DNA of 64,000 nucleotides from Flavobacteriaceae bacterium Ga0077528 (GTDB taxonomy: Bacteria > Bacteroidota > Bacteroidia > Flavobacteriales > Flavobacteriaceae), in assembly GCA_001464475.1 (NCBI GenBank), contig LNDX01000012.1, forward strand, positions 39,556-103,555, given 5' to 3'. Positions 8,227-18,627 of this stretch are shown here, piece after piece. Below the pieces are notes generated by a model. That model was not told the origin of the DNA. It ran no database searches and saw nothing but the letters and a program-made list of their open reading frames with translations. Position 1 is the first letter of the stretch. Each line of letters opens with the position of its first letter. The translations under genes and the position numbers were made by a program.

Positions 8227-10884
8227 CTATTCTTTAACTATTCTTTCTACTTTAATTCCTTTATCAGATGTAATTTTAAGAAAATAAATGCCTTTTGATT
8301 TATCTGAAATATCAATTGATGTTGAATTTTCCTCAGTTAATTTTGTTTGCAACAACCTTCCTTGCACATCGTATAATTGTATTGATTTAATTCTATTTTC
8401 AGATTTTACATTAATAATTGATTGTGTTGGATTTGGAAAAATCACAACTGAATTGTCTTTTTCAAAGGCACTATTATTTAACGATTGAAATACTGTATTC
8501 GCGATTCCTGTATCTATTGGAGCATTGTAATCAAAGAAAATATCACCACGTTTTGTAACCATATCTCCGCTAACTAAACTATTTGTGGTTTGTATTTTAA
8601 ACAACACATTCCCGTGGTCTCCAGAATCTAGCGCAATGTTTTCAAAAATAAATTCGACTATATTGCCTGTAATTTTTGTATATGAATTGTGTGATGTATT
8701 TAATAACTGTAACGAATTGATATTATATTTTGTAGTATCAATCACAATTTTTACTACTACATTTTCTGCTGGGAAATTACCGGTGTTTTCAAAATTTACC
8801 ACATAATGCAAGTATTGACCAATATAACTCGGACTAACCACATCACCTTCTAAACATTCAATATTGTTGGGATCATAAGCTCCGACAACAGTTTGATTGT
8901 AGTTAAAAACATTATCATTTGGCATTTCATCACCAGCAATTGGATAGATTGTAGTTGCAAAATTTAAAACATCTCCAATATTTACCGCTGGAGTTTCAAC
9001 AGGTGAATTAACATTTAAAACTAAATAAATTATTTTGCTTTCAAAAGGTAGTAAATTGGCATAATTCCAATTTAGTGTATTAAGTACTAAGTTATCAGGA
9101 TTAGGATTTGCCGAAACAAAATCAGTTCTATCATCATCAAATGTTAAACTCACATTACCTGAAAGTGTTTGATTACCTTTGTTTTTATATACTATTTTAT
9201 AGGTTGCATCAAAACCAGGTCGTGCCACAGAAATAGGCATTATTTCAACTTCTAGATCAGGATGAACTCCGTTAGGCAAAATACAAAAATCTTGGGTAAA
9301 AATATTATTGTTATTATTAGTAAATGAAATGATTGCCGATTGTGGAGTAAAATTAAACCATGAAGGGTTTTCTACTGATGGTTCAACTAATTGATCTGCA
9401 AATGTGGTATAAAAAGTATAAACTCCATTTACATTTGAAAAAGTAGCACTATTAATTCCCCATTGAGTCATTTTCATTCGAATGTTAGGAAATACTAAAT
9501 CATTACTATCACAACCATTACTATTTGAATCAAAACGGATTGTTCCAGTTATGGTATTGTAATTTCCACTAGGATTAAAGGAACAATATGAACCGACTAC
9601 AACTTGAGTATTATTAGCACTAGTATATAAATTTTGTATCGTATTAACCTGATCATCATTGACACAGATGTATTCAAAATTTGGTAAATTTGCTGTGCCA
9701 CCTACAACATATTGAGTAAACTTATCAGATATATTGGGAATACCTTTTAGGTTTATAGATTCTAATAAAAAATTACCTCCTGCTAAAAAATTAAGATTAT
9801 CTATATTTATTGAACCAGAAAGATCAATATTTTTAAAATCACCAGCTACAATATTTATGTTTATTAAATTTGGTAAATTAGATAAATCAAGATTTTCAAA
9901 TAACAAAAATTGAGTTGTTATCGAATTCAAAGATGTACAACCTGTTAAATCTATTCCATTTAATATAGACACACTAGGACAATTTATATTAGTCAGATTT
10001 ATACAATTTGATAAATTAATATAGTCTGCATTAGAAACTCCAGAGAATGTAATTAAATTTGTACAATTGCTTAAATTTATAATTATATTATCTTCAAACG
10101 AGAAATCAATATCGAAATACGAAATTGAAGTTCCTGACAAATTAACAAAATTTAAGTTATCATTATTATAGATTGTAGCTGAAGTTAAATTAGTAAAATT
10201 AGATAAATCAAGTTCAGTAATTAAATTATTTATACAATTCAAACTAGTTAAATTTGGCACATTGTTAAAAGTTATAGAAGTTAAATCATTCCATCCGCAC
10301 TCTACACTTGTTAGATTTAGTAAATTATTGAATGATAAAGATGTTATATTATTATTATCACATTTTAAAGTACTCAAATTTGGAAGATTATTAACGTTCA
10401 AAGAAGTTAAAATACTTGCGCCTGAATTAACATGTGAAACATCTAAATTCATTAATGACGGATTATTAATGTTTAAAGAATTTTGTACGTTAATATTACG
10501 CCAAATTAAGGTTTTTAAATTAAGTAAATCATCAAAATTAAATACCTGTAATTGTTGCCATGAAACATTTAAATATTCAATATTGACAAAACCACTTATA
10601 CCTTGTAAATCAATTATTCCAGCTGAGGAGTCTAATCTTAAATATTTAATTAGAGATGCTTCACTTTCTTGAATTTCACCATCATTATTAGTATCAATTT
10701 TATTATAACTACTTACAGACCAAGTATCATTATTTGAATTATAGGTTGGAGCTTGAGTTGAAGCAATATCAATCCCAACGTTTGCTTCTAACAACTTAGC
10801 TTTAAAATTCGCATCAGGAATATTCACAATCTGAGCAAAACCAATTCCCGTAATAAATAACAAAAAAAGCACTAATTTCTTCAT
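8227..10884 (-). CDS. Leucine-rich-repeat T9SS-secreted surface protein
   Basis: An 885-residue secreted protein. The start is set at MKKLVLFLLFITG, a clear signal peptide, 7 codons inside the longest open frame. Residues about 20-85 carry a DANFKAKLL segment typical of the N-terminus of flavobacterial internalin-like proteins. About 85-420 are irregular leucine-rich repeats (LTSLNVNNLPNLSTLKC and similar) rich in Asn. About 445-520 form a GTIRFDSNSNGCD-type domain, then two beta-sandwich modules (PDLEVEIM, GQYLHYVVNFENTG). The C-terminus has the sorting-domain signature IFPNPTQS and GIYFLKI. Probably displayed on or released from the surface via T9SS; ligand unknown. Confidence 0.8.
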   Translation of the reverse strand: MKKLVLFLLFITGIGFAQIVNIPDANFKAKLLEANVGIDIASTQAPTYNSNNDTWSVSSYNKIDTNNDGEIQESEASLIKYLRLDSSAGIIDLQGISGFVNIEYLNVSWQQLQVFNFDDLLNLKTLIWRNINVQNSLNINNPSLMNLDVSHVNSGASILTSLNVNNLPNLSTLKCDNNNITSLSFNNLLNLTSVECGWNDLTSITFNNVPNLTSLNCINNLITELDLSNFTNLTSATIYNNDNLNFVNLSGTSISYFDIDFSFEDNIIINLSNCTNLITFSGVSNADYINLSNCINLTNINCPSVSILNGIDLTGCTSLNSITTQFLLFENLDLSNLPNLININIVAGDFKNIDLSGSINIDNLNFLAGGNFLLESINLKGIPNISDKFTQYVVGGTANLPNFEYICVNDDQVNTIQNLYTSANNTQVVVGSYCSFNPSGNYNTITGTIRFDSNSNGCDSNDLVFPNIRMKMTQWGINSATFSNVNGVYTFYTTFADQLVEPSVENPSWFNFTPQSAIISFTNNNNNIFTQDFCILPNGVHPDLEVEIMPISVARPGFDATYKIVYKNKGNQTLSGNVSLTFDDDRTDFVSANPNPDNLVLNTLNWNYANLLPFESKIIYLVLNVNSPVETPAVNIGDVLNFATTIYPIAGDEMPNDNVFNYNQTVVGAYDPNNIECLEGDVVSPSYIGQYLHYVVNFENTGNFPAENVVVKIVIDTTKYNINSLQLLNTSHNSYTKITGNIVEFIFENIALDSGDHGNVLFKIQTTNSLVSGDMVTKRGDIFFDYNAPIDTGIANTVFQSLNNSAFEKDNSVVIFPNPTQSIINVKSENRIKSIQLYDVQGRLLQTKLTEENSTSIDISDKSKGIYFLKITSDKGIKVERIVKE

Positions 10885-10902
10885 AACATCATAATTAACA
10901 AT

Positions 10903-10910
10903 CAAATATA
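10903..10910 (-). promoter_or_regulatory. Putative -7 element for the LRR/T9SS gene
   Basis: Minus strand TATATTTG, an exact TAnnTTTG match, 18 nt before the chosen ATG at 10884. It supports that ATG over the upstream in-frame start. Confidence 0.5.
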
Positions 10911-10972
10911 ATAATTTTATTACAAATAATATTTCTAAATTAACATTTGAAATTTATCAACTGCTGTATAAC

Positions 10973-11003
10973 AAAAAAACCCGACCAAATCAGCTGGGTT
11001 TAA
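10973..11003 (-). terminator. Terminator of eno
   Basis: AAACCC (on minus strand 11001-10996) pairs with GGGTTT (10982-10977) and is followed by a run of seven T residues, 18 nt after the eno stop codon. Confidence 0.7.
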
Positions 11004-11020
11004 TTTATTAAAGTTAATTT

Positions 11021-12340
<1,320 letters not shown>

Positions 12341-12365
12341 TTACATATTCTCAAAATATGGAACA

Positions 12366-12373
12366 CAAATTTA
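12366..12373 (-). promoter_or_regulatory. Putative eno -7 element
   Basis: Minus strand TAAATTTG, matching TAnnTTTG, about 52 nt before the eno ATG. Confidence 0.45.
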
Positions 12374-12572
12374 AGCATTAGTCAAAACTTAATCATTAAT
12401 TTTTAAAAAAACTTATAAACTCAATCGTTTTAGTAGGGTAAAAAAAATGTAAACTGTTATTATAGTTGAGTGAAATACATTAAATAAAAAAACATAAATA
12501 TTTGTAGTATTTTTATTATATTTTATAAATATTTAATCATTTTATCGTGTTTTTTTGCATTTTATAGACACA

Positions 12573-12580
12573 TACATTTG
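12573..12580 (+). promoter_or_regulatory. Putative -7 element for the 355-residue secreted protein
   Basis: TACATTTG matches TAnnTTTG; a TTTTTTG stretch lies 15 nt upstream at 12551-12557. Leader to the ATG would be about 57 nt. Confidence 0.45.
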
Positions 12581-12637
12581 TGTGTTACAAATAATTATCT
12601 ATTTTTATTGTGTCAAATTCATTATAATTAAAATCGT

Positions 12638-13705
12638 ATGAAAAAATATTCTTTTTTAAGTACTACCAACTTAAAATCAGTTTATTACGGATTGTTGTTT
12701 TTGGGATTTCTATTGTCTTATCAAACAGGAACTGCTCAGAACTACAGAAATGCTAAAGCCTACATAACTGACTTTGGTAGAAACGAATTATTTGTCAAAG
12801 AATCTTTGATGGAATATTCAACCTCAATTATTGATGCTAGTCCTGACGATAGAGTTCAAACAACTTTGGAAAGAATTTACAAAAAGCTTGAAGATGTCAA
12901 TGAAAATTTAACTAAAAATGACCGAGGAGTTTATGGAGACACCGATTTAAGAGATGCCTTTATTAAACTAAACAACAAAACGATAACATTACTAAAAAAC
13001 AAATCATTGAAACTTAATGATTATCAAGTTCAAAGTAATTTAGATTACTCTGAAATCTTTAAAAATTATGCTTACAAAGAATCTGAAATAGCTAAATATT
13101 ATTCTGAAATATTGAATTATGAAAGTACAAAAAGAGATTTTGGTTTAAAATACAAAATAAACATTAGAAACTTTAATAAAAGAAATGTTTTTGAATATAA
13201 TGCCTATCAGAATTTAATTTTTTATAAACTAAATGTTTTAGACGATAAATTAATTCAATTATTTAAATATAGAAAAGTTGAAGATGTTTTAGAATGTGTA
13301 AACTTTATGACTAGTGTTGCTCAAGAATCGTTAACAAAAACCGATTTGTTTAAAGATGATTTTACAGATACTTCATTAAACGATGCTAATATTGAATTTA
13401 TAAATTTTATTATAAAACAAAATGAGAAGCTAGTTCAATTGTATCAAGATTATATTTTGGTGCATGAAGATTTTCAAAAAATAAAAAAGAAATTTTTAGA
13501 AACAAACGAAATCATTAAAGTTGAAGACTACAACAATGAAGTGAGAAGATATAATATAGTAAAGAATACATTTTTTGATGCTTTACATGAAAATCAAATT
13601 GTTAAAAGTGAATTATTGAAAAGATGGTATATAACCAATAGTTTGTTTCTTAAAAACAATATTGAGTTTGAAAATCTTTATGAAAAATTCACAAACTTAG
13701 ATTAA
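12638..13705 (+). CDS. Secreted helical protein of unknown function
   Basis: A 355-residue product not recognised with certainty. It has an N-terminal signal peptide with hydrophobic core GLLFLGFLLSY ending near GTAQ, then mainly charged helical sequence rich in Lys, Glu, Asn and aromatic residues, with no cysteine cluster, no transmembrane segment after the signal and no T9SS sorting domain. It resembles the general pattern of periplasmic helical-bundle proteins found next to housekeeping genes in flavobacteria. It is the only plus-strand gene between 1 and 32.7 kb, placed between divergent eno and convergent carA, with which it shares a bidirectional terminator. Confidence 0.75.
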   Translation: MKKYSFLSTTNLKSVYYGLLFLGFLLSYQTGTAQNYRNAKAYITDFGRNELFVKESLMEYSTSIIDASPDDRVQTTLERIYKKLEDVNENLTKNDRGVYGDTDLRDAFIKLNNKTITLLKNKSLKLNDYQVQSNLDYSEIFKNYAYKESEIAKYYSEILNYESTKRDFGLKYKINIRNFNKRNVFEYNAYQNLIFYKLNVLDDKLIQLFKYRKVEDVLECVNFMTSVAQESLTKTDLFKDDFTDTSLNDANIEFINFIIKQNEKLVQLYQDYILVHEDFQKIKKKFLETNEIIKVEDYNNEVRRYNIVKNTFFDALHENQIVKSELLKRWYITNSLFLKNNIEFENLYEKFTNLD

Positions 13706-13753
13706 AACAAAAAGGATTTCTTAATTAGTAATTATTTCCTAAAGTATTAAAAT

Positions 13754-13789
13754 AAAAAAATGAGGGTTTCCAAAAACCCTCATTTTTTC
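13754..13789. terminator. Bidirectional terminator between convergent genes
   Basis: TGAGGGTTT (13761-13769) pairs perfectly with AAACCCTCA (13774-13782), flanked by an A-run on the left and a T-run on the right, so it can stop transcripts from both the plus-strand secreted-protein gene and minus-strand carA. Confidence 0.92.
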
Positions 13790-14907
13790 TATACTTCTTG
13801 AAATTTATCTTGTTTAATATTTGCTATAAAATCATCAAATAAATAGGATGAATCGTGAGGACCAGGACTTGCTTCAGGATGGTATTGGACTGAGAAGCAA
13901 TTTTTTGATTTCATTTTCATACCTGCAACTGTATTGTCATTGATATGATAATGAGTAATTTCTAAATCTTGATGATTTTCCAGTTCTTCTCTGTTTACAG
14001 CAAAACCATGATTTTGTGAAGTAATCTCTCCTTTTCCAGTAAGAACATTCATAACTGGATGATTGATTCCTCTGTGTCCATTAAACATTTTGTAAGTTGA
14101 AATTCCGTTTGCTAAACCTATGATTTGGTGACCTAGACAAATTCCGAACACTGGTTTATCTGATGCTATCATTTGTTTAGCTGTTTCTTGAACTTGCTCA
14201 AGAGGTTCTGGATCACCAGGACCATTTGACAAGAAATATCCATCAGGATTAAATGCTTTTAAGTCATCAAAAGATGTATTGTATGGAAATACTTTTATAT
14301 AACAATCTCTTTTTGCAAGGTTTCTAAGGATGTTTCTTTTAATACCTAAATCTAAAGCAGAAATTTTGAAAGTTGCGTTTTCATTTCCAAAAAAGTAAGG
14401 CTCTTTGGTAGAAACTTTTGAAGCAAGTTCCAACCCTTTCATATCAGGAACATTTGCTAATTGTTTTTTTAATTCTTCTATTGAAGTTCCATCTGTTGAA
14501 ATCACAGAATTTTGTGCTCCATTATCGCGAATGTAACTAACAAGCGCTCTTGTGTCTACATCTGAAATACAGATTAGATTTTGTTTTTCAAAGTAATCGT
14601 ATAAATTACTTTCAGAATCGGGACGAGAATGATTAAAGCTGAAGTTTTTACAAACAAGACCAGATATCATTATTTTTTCAGATTCTACTTCATTGACATT
14701 TACTCCATAGTTTCCAATATGTGGATTGGTAGCCACCATTATTTGACCAAAATAAGATGGGTCAGTAAATATTTCTTGGTAACCTGTCATTCCAGTATTG
14801 AAACAAACTTCACCGAAAGTTGTTCCAGAAATTCCGATTGATTTACCATAAAAAATGGTTCCATCGGCTAATAATAAAATGGCTTGTGGTCGAGTTGTGT
14901 ATTTCAT
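13789..14907 (-). CDS. carA: Carbamoyl-phosphate synthase small subunit
   Basis: Glutamine amidotransferase subunit that passes ammonia to CarB for carbamoyl phosphate synthesis (pyrimidines and arginine). Full length at 372 residues. The N-terminal small-subunit domain has FGEVCFNTGMTGYQE, and the class I amidotransferase half has SNGPGDPEP, the nucleophile Cys257 in FGICLGHQ, and HPEASPGPHDS for the His-Glu pair. carB is not adjacent here. A promoter-like site precedes it, so it is likely transcribed apart from the ribosomal operon that ends upstream. Confidence 0.96.
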   Translation of the reverse strand: MKYTTRPQAILLLADGTIFYGKSIGISGTTFGEVCFNTGMTGYQEIFTDPSYFGQIMVATNPHIGNYGVNVNEVESEKIMISGLVCKNFSFNHSRPDSESNLYDYFEKQNLICISDVDTRALVSYIRDNGAQNSVISTDGTSIEELKKQLANVPDMKGLELASKVSTKEPYFFGNENATFKISALDLGIKRNILRNLAKRDCYIKVFPYNTSFDDLKAFNPDGYFLSNGPGDPEPLEQVQETAKQMIASDKPVFGICLGHQIIGLANGISTYKMFNGHRGINHPVMNVLTGKGEITSQNHGFAVNREELENHQDLEITHYHINDNTVAGMKMKSKNCFSVQYHPEASPGPHDSSYLFDDFIANIKQDKFQEV

Positions 14908-14945
14908 TTGATATAGTTAGTAAAAAGTAGTTAGTTGTTGTTTTG

Positions 14946-14953
14946 CAAATTTA
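14946..14953 (-). promoter_or_regulatory. Putative carA -7 element
   Basis: Minus strand TAAATTTG (TAnnTTTG), about 38 nt before the carA start. It lies between carA and structured repeat copy A. Confidence 0.45.
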
Positions 14954-15019
14954 AGTTAATCTTTTATAATTCTAAAGTGGATTTATTAAAGTTTATAAAC
15001 ATTCTAATAGTTGGCTATT

Positions 15020-15125
15020 TAGCCCTGATGCAAGGGAAAAGCCTTGTCTCGTTCTTTTAAACGAGAGAAGCTTTGGAAAGGCAGCAGGAAAATGGATTAC
15101 TGATAAAGCCCAAACGATTCGCTTC
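15020..15125 (+). repeat. Structured intergenic element, copy A (Flavo-1-like candidate)
   Basis: Begins TAGCCCTGATGCA, contains GCAGCAGGA and ends ATTCGCTTC. The central hairpin TCTCGTT (15047-15053) pairs with AACGAGA (15060-15066), and the outer CCTG can pair with CAGG. Shares ordered conserved blocks with three other loci (32628, 36589, 45177). Here it lies between the rplQ terminator and carA, oriented opposite to both genes. A family of structured RNA called Flavo-1 is known from Flavobacteria; identity with it has not been tested. Confidence 0.8.
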
Positions 15126-15151
15126 AAATTAAAAAATAATTTAATATTGGG

Positions 15152-15187
15152 TATAAAAAAAAGGATAAACTCGAAAGCTTATCCTTT
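15152..15187 (-). terminator. Terminator of the ribosomal operon after rplQ
   Basis: AAAGGATAA on the minus strand pairs with TTATCCTTT (15160-15168 with 15179-15187), followed by a run of T residues. It lies 43 nt after the rplQ stop and marks the end of the long operon. Confidence 0.88.
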
Positions 15188-15229
15188 ATATTTATGAAAT
15201 TGAATTCATTATTCTGCTGATTGCTTCGC

Positions 15230-15742
15230 CTATTCGCTAGCGCTCGGGTCAGTAGTTTCTTCAGAAGAAGTTTCTGGAGCTTCAGGAGCTTTTGTTTCAG
15301 CTGCTGGAGTTTCAGATTTTTTAGCTTTTCCACCACGACGGCTTTTAGCTTTTTTCTCTTCTTTTTTACCACCATTGTAAATTTCGTTGAAATCTACTAA
15401 CTCAATCATTGCCATATCTGCGTTATCACCTAAACGGTTACCAACTTTGATGATACGAGTGTATCCACCTGGACGGTCACCAACTTTAGCTGCTACTTCT
15501 CTAAAAAGTTCAGTAACACCATATTTATTACGTAAGTAAGCGAAAACGATACGACGATTGTGAGTAGTATCTTCTTTTGATTTTGTTATAAGCGGCTCAA
15601 CGAATTGTTTAAGTGCTTTTGCTTTAGCAACAGTTGTGTTAATACGTTTGTGTTCAATTAATGAACAAGCCATATTAGCTAACATAGATTTTCTATGTCC
15701 AGTCTGTCTGCTTAAGTGATTGTTCTTTTTTCCGTGTCTCAT
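15230..15742 (-). CDS. rplQ: 50S ribosomal protein L17
   Basis: Large-subunit protein near the peptide exit tunnel. The conserved core runs from [20 protein letters not shown] to about residue 118. Beyond it is a long tail of about 50 residues, first Lys/Arg-rich and then Ala, Pro, Glu and Ser/Thr-rich, giving 170 residues against roughly 120 in many bacteria. Such tails are common in Bacteroidota L17. Last gene of the operon, 30 nt after rpoA and followed by a strong terminator. Confidence 0.97.
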   Translation of the reverse strand: MRHGKKNNHLSRQTGHRKSMLANMACSLIEHKRINTTVAKAKALKQFVEPLITKSKEDTTHNRRIVFAYLRNKYGVTELFREVAAKVGDRPGGYTRIIKVGNRLGDNADMAMIELVDFNEIYNGGKKEEKKAKSRRGGKAKKSETPAAETKAPEAPETSSEETTDPSASE

Positions 15743-15772
15743 TTTAAATGCTATTTAATTTGAATAAAGAAA

Positions 15773-16765
15773 CTAGTCTTTATCTAATTTATATTTTGAC
15801 AAATCCATTCCGAAAGTTAAATTTTTAACTGCAACTAGTTCATCTAATTCTGTTAAAGATTTTTTACCGAAGTTACGGAACTTCATTAAGTCGTGTTTGT
15901 TAAAAGAGACAAGGTCTCCTAATGTATCAACTTCAGCTGCTTTTAAGCAATTTAATGCTCTTACAGATAAATCCATATCAACAAGCTTAGTTTTAAGCAA
16001 TTGTCTCATGTGTAATGATTCCTCATCGTATGAATCTGTTTGAGCGATTTCGTCTGCCTCAAGAGTGATTCTCTCATCTGAGAATAACATGAAGTGGTGA
16101 ATTAATACTTTTGCAGCTTCAGTAAGAGCATCTTTTGGATTGATAGAACCATCAGTTTTGATTTCAAAAACTAATTTTTCATAATCTGTTTTTTGCTCAA
16201 CACGGAAATTTTCAATAGCATATTTCACGTTTTTCACTGGTGTAAAGATAGAATCTGTAAAGATTGTACCAATTGCAGCATTTTGCTTTTTGTTTTCTTC
16301 TGCAGGAACGTATCCTCTACCTTTTTCAATTGTTAATTCCATATTGAAATTAACTTTTGGATCAAGGTTACAGATAACTAATTCTGGGTTTAAAACTTGA
16401 AATCCAGAAATAAATTTTTGAAAATCACCAGCTGTAATTTGCTCTTTACCAGTTATAGATATAGTTACTGATTCGTTATCGATATCTTCAATTTGACGTT
16501 TGAAACGTACTTGTTTAAGACTAAGGATAATTTCTGTAACATCTTCAACAACTCCTGAAATTGTAGAAAACTCATGCTCTACACCTTCAATTCTTGTAGA
16601 TGTAATAGCATAACCTTCTAAAGCAGAAAGTAAAACTCTTCTAAGTGCATTACCAACAGTCAATCCGTAACCAGGTTCTAAAGGTCTGAACTCAAACTTA
16701 CCTTCAAAATCGGTTGAATCGATCATGATAACTTTATCGGGCTTTTGAAAATTAAATATTGCCAT
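15773..16765 (-). CDS. rpoA: RNA polymerase subunit alpha
   Basis: Alpha subunit that nucleates polymerase assembly. 330 residues, full length. The N-terminal dimerisation domain carries [20 protein letters not shown], and the C-terminal domain (about 250-320) carries the helix-hairpin-helix motif seen in [16 protein letters not shown] and [15 protein letters not shown] that touches DNA and activators. Sits 21 nt after rpsD and 30 nt before rplQ, the usual order. Confidence 0.98.
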   Translation of the reverse strand: MAIFNFQKPDKVIMIDSTDFEGKFEFRPLEPGYGLTVGNALRRVLLSALEGYAITSTRIEGVEHEFSTISGVVEDVTEIILSLKQVRFKRQIEDIDNESVTISITGKEQITAGDFQKFISGFQVLNPELVICNLDPKVNFNMELTIEKGRGYVPAEENKKQNAAIGTIFTDSIFTPVKNVKYAIENFRVEQKTDYEKLVFEIKTDGSINPKDALTEAAKVLIHHFMLFSDERITLEADEIAQTDSYDEESLHMRQLLKTKLVDMDLSVRALNCLKAAEVDTLGDLVSFNKHDLMKFRNFGKKSLTELDELVAVKNLTFGMDLSKYKLDKD

Positions 16766-16786
16766 AATTTAGACTAGTGTCAATTA

Positions 16787-17392
16787 TTATTTGTTGTACA
16801 ACTCTACGATTAACTGTTCTTTAATGTTTTCTGGAATTTGAAGTCTAGCAGGAACAGTAACGAACGTACCAGATTTAGTATCATTATTCCATGTAATCCA
16901 TTCGTAAACATGATTAGAGTTTGATAAAGAACGTTCAATTGACTCTAAAGATTTAGATTTTTCGCGAACAGCTACTACGTCACCTGGTTTCAAGTGATAA
17001 GAAGGTATGTTTACTAATTCACCATTTACTGTAATGTGACGGTGAGAAACAATTTGTCTTGCAGCTCTTCTAGAAGAAGCAATTCCCATTCTGAAAACAA
17101 CATTGTCTAAACGAGCTTCACATAATTGTAAAAGGATTTCACCTGTTACACCTTTAGAAGCTGCTGCTTTTTCGAATAAGTTTCTAAATTGTTTTTCTAA
17201 GATTCCGTAAGAATATTTAGCTTTTTGCTTTTCCATTAACTGGACAGCATATTCAGATTTCTTACCTCTTTTTTTAGCCATCCCGTGTTGTCCAGGAGGA
17301 TAATTTCTTTTTTCGAATGCTTTATCAGCTCCGAAGATTGCTTCGCCAAATTTACGAGCAATTTTTGTACTTGGACCAGTATATCTTGCCAT
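16787..17392 (-). CDS. rpsD: 30S ribosomal protein S4
   Basis: Primary 16S rRNA-binding protein of the small-subunit body. 201 residues with the S4 RNA-binding domain at about 92-155 ([19 protein letters not shown]). In many bacteria S4 represses its own operon. Here it is preceded by a 117-nt spacer with a palindrome, unusual inside this tightly packed operon and a possible control site. The N-terminus lacks the zinc-binding cysteine set of some S4 proteins. Confidence 0.97.
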   Translation of the reverse strand: MARYTGPSTKIARKFGEAIFGADKAFEKRNYPPGQHGMAKKRGKKSEYAVQLMEKQKAKYSYGILEKQFRNLFEKAAASKGVTGEILLQLCEARLDNVVFRMGIASSRRAARQIVSHRHITVNGELVNIPSYHLKPGDVVAVREKSKSLESIERSLSNSNHVYEWITWNNDTKSGTFVTVPARLQIPENIKEQLIVELYNK

Positions 17393-17485
17393 TTTAAAAT
17401 TGTTTTGAGATAGAGATTATGAATTCAGGTCAATAAATCCTTCGATAATCTTTGTTCTTTCTCTTGTTATACTTAATTATATATT

Positions 17486-17506
17486 AGATACTGAAATTTC
17501 AGTATA
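17486..17506 (-). promoter_or_regulatory. Perfect palindrome in the rpsK-rpsD spacer
   Basis: The sequence TACTGAAATTTCAGTA is a perfect 16-base palindrome, extended by flanking A/T pairs, lying a few bases after the rpsK stop. Could be an mRNA processing or attenuation hairpin. No promoter consensus was seen in the 117-nt spacer. Confidence 0.5.
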
Positions 17507-17509
17507 AAA

Positions 17510-17893
17510 TTATACTCTACGTCTTTTTGGAGGACGACATCCATTGTGAGGCATTGGAGTAACATCAATGATTTCTGTTACTTCTACTCCACTATTATGT
17601 ATTGATCTGATAGCAGATTCTCTTCCGTTACCTGGACCTTTAACATAAACTTTTACTTTTTTAAGTCCTGCTTCTAATGCTACTTTACTGCAATCTTCAG
17701 CTGCCATTTGAGCAGCATAAGGAGTGTTCTTTTTAGAACCTCTAAAGCCCATTTTACCAGCAGAAGACCAAGAAATAACTTCACCTTTTTTGTTAGTTAA
17801 CGAAATGATGATGTTGTTAAAAGTTGCATTAATATGAGCTTCTCCTGAAGATTCAATAATAACTTTACGTTTTTTTGTACTTGCTTTAGCCAT
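17510..17893 (-). CDS. rpsK: 30S ribosomal protein S11
   Basis: Small-subunit platform protein at the mRNA exit site. 127 residues with the conserved core [18 protein letters not shown] and the C-terminal signature [18 protein letters not shown]. 8 nt after rpsM, 117 nt before rpsD. Confidence 0.98.
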   Translation of the reverse strand: MAKASTKKRKVIIESSGEAHINATFNNIIISLTNKKGEVISWSSAGKMGFRGSKKNTPYAAQMAAEDCSKVALEAGLKKVKVYVKGPGNGRESAIRSIHNSGVEVTEIIDVTPMPHNGCRPPKRRRV

Positions 17894-17901
17894 ATTACTT
17901 A

Positions 17902-18276
17902 CTATTTAGTTGCTTTTTTCTTGTTAGCAACAGTTTTTCTCTTACCTTTTCTTGTTCTAGAATTGTTTTTAGTTCTTTGTCCTCTTAATGGAAGACCAGA
18001 TCTGTGACGAATTCCTCTATAACATCCGATATCCATTAAACGTTTGATGTTTAATGAAGTTTCTGAACGAAGTTCACCTTCAATTTTGTAGTATGATACA
18101 GCATCACGAATTGCTCCGATTTGATCATCATTCCAATCTTGAACTTTAGTATCTTGGCTAACTTGAGCTTTTTCTAAAATCTCAATAGCTCTACTTTTTC
18201 CTACTCCGAAGATATAGGTAAGTGCTATAACACCTCTTTTATTTTTAGGTATATCTACCCCTGCTATTCTTGCCAT
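17902..18276 (-). CDS. rpsM: 30S ribosomal protein S13
   Basis: Small-subunit head protein contacting the P-site tRNA and L5. 124 residues, beginning [15 protein letters not shown], with the signature [20 protein letters not shown] and a basic C-terminal tail. Starts 2 nt after the rpmJ stop. Confidence 0.98.
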   Translation of the reverse strand: MARIAGVDIPKNKRGVIALTYIFGVGKSRAIEILEKAQVSQDTKVQDWNDDQIGAIRDAVSYYKIEGELRSETSLNIKRLMDIGCYRGIRHRSGLPLRGQRTKNNSRTRKGKRKTVANKKKATK

Positions 18277-18278
18277 AA

Positions 18279-18395
18279 TTATCCTTGTCTTTGTTTAAAT
18301 CTAGGATTCTTTTTGTTAATAACGTATAATCTTCCTTTTCTACGCACAATTTTACATTCTGCGCTTCTCTTTTTTACTGATGTTCTTACTTTCAT
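18279..18395 (-). CDS. rpmJ: 50S ribosomal protein L36
   Basis: A 38-residue protein reading [11 protein letters not shown], then [20 protein letters not shown] and QRQG. Short but unmistakable from its sequence and its position between infA and rpsM. Only one Cys (residue 14) remains of the classical zinc ribbon set, so it is a zinc-independent type. Spacing is 11 nt from infA and 2 nt to rpsM. Confidence 0.97.
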   Translation of the reverse strand: MKVRTSVKKRSAECKIVRRKGRLYVINKKNPRFKQRQG

Positions 18396-18406
18396 TTTTA
18401 ATAACT

Positions 18407-18622
18407 TTAGTATCTGTAAGTGATTCTTGCTTTAGACAAATCGTAAGGACTCATTTCAAGTTTCACTTTGTCACCAGGTAACAACTTGATGTAATGCATA
18501 CGCATTTTTCCTGAAATGTGTGCGATAACGATATGCCCGTTTTCTAATTCTACACGGAACATAGCATTTGATAATGCTTCAATTATTGATCCGTCTTGTT
18601 CTATTGCTGATTGTTTTGCCAT
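18407..18622 (-). CDS. infA: Translation initiation factor IF-1
   Basis: A 71-residue OB-fold protein occupying the ribosomal A site during initiation. Conserved elements include [37 protein letters not shown] and the C-terminal ARITYRY. Located between secY (5 nt upstream) and rpmJ, the standard order. Confidence 0.98.
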   Translation of the reverse strand: MAKQSAIEQDGSIIEALSNAMFRVELENGHIVIAHISGKMRMHYIKLLPGDKVKLEMSPYDLSKARITYRY

Positions 18623-18627
18623 AAAAA

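Noticed and set aside
15124..15375. Lys/Leu-rich 83-residue minus-strand frame over rplQ
   Set aside because: Shadow frame of the Lys-rich rplQ tail; composition follows rplQ codons and there is no independent start context.
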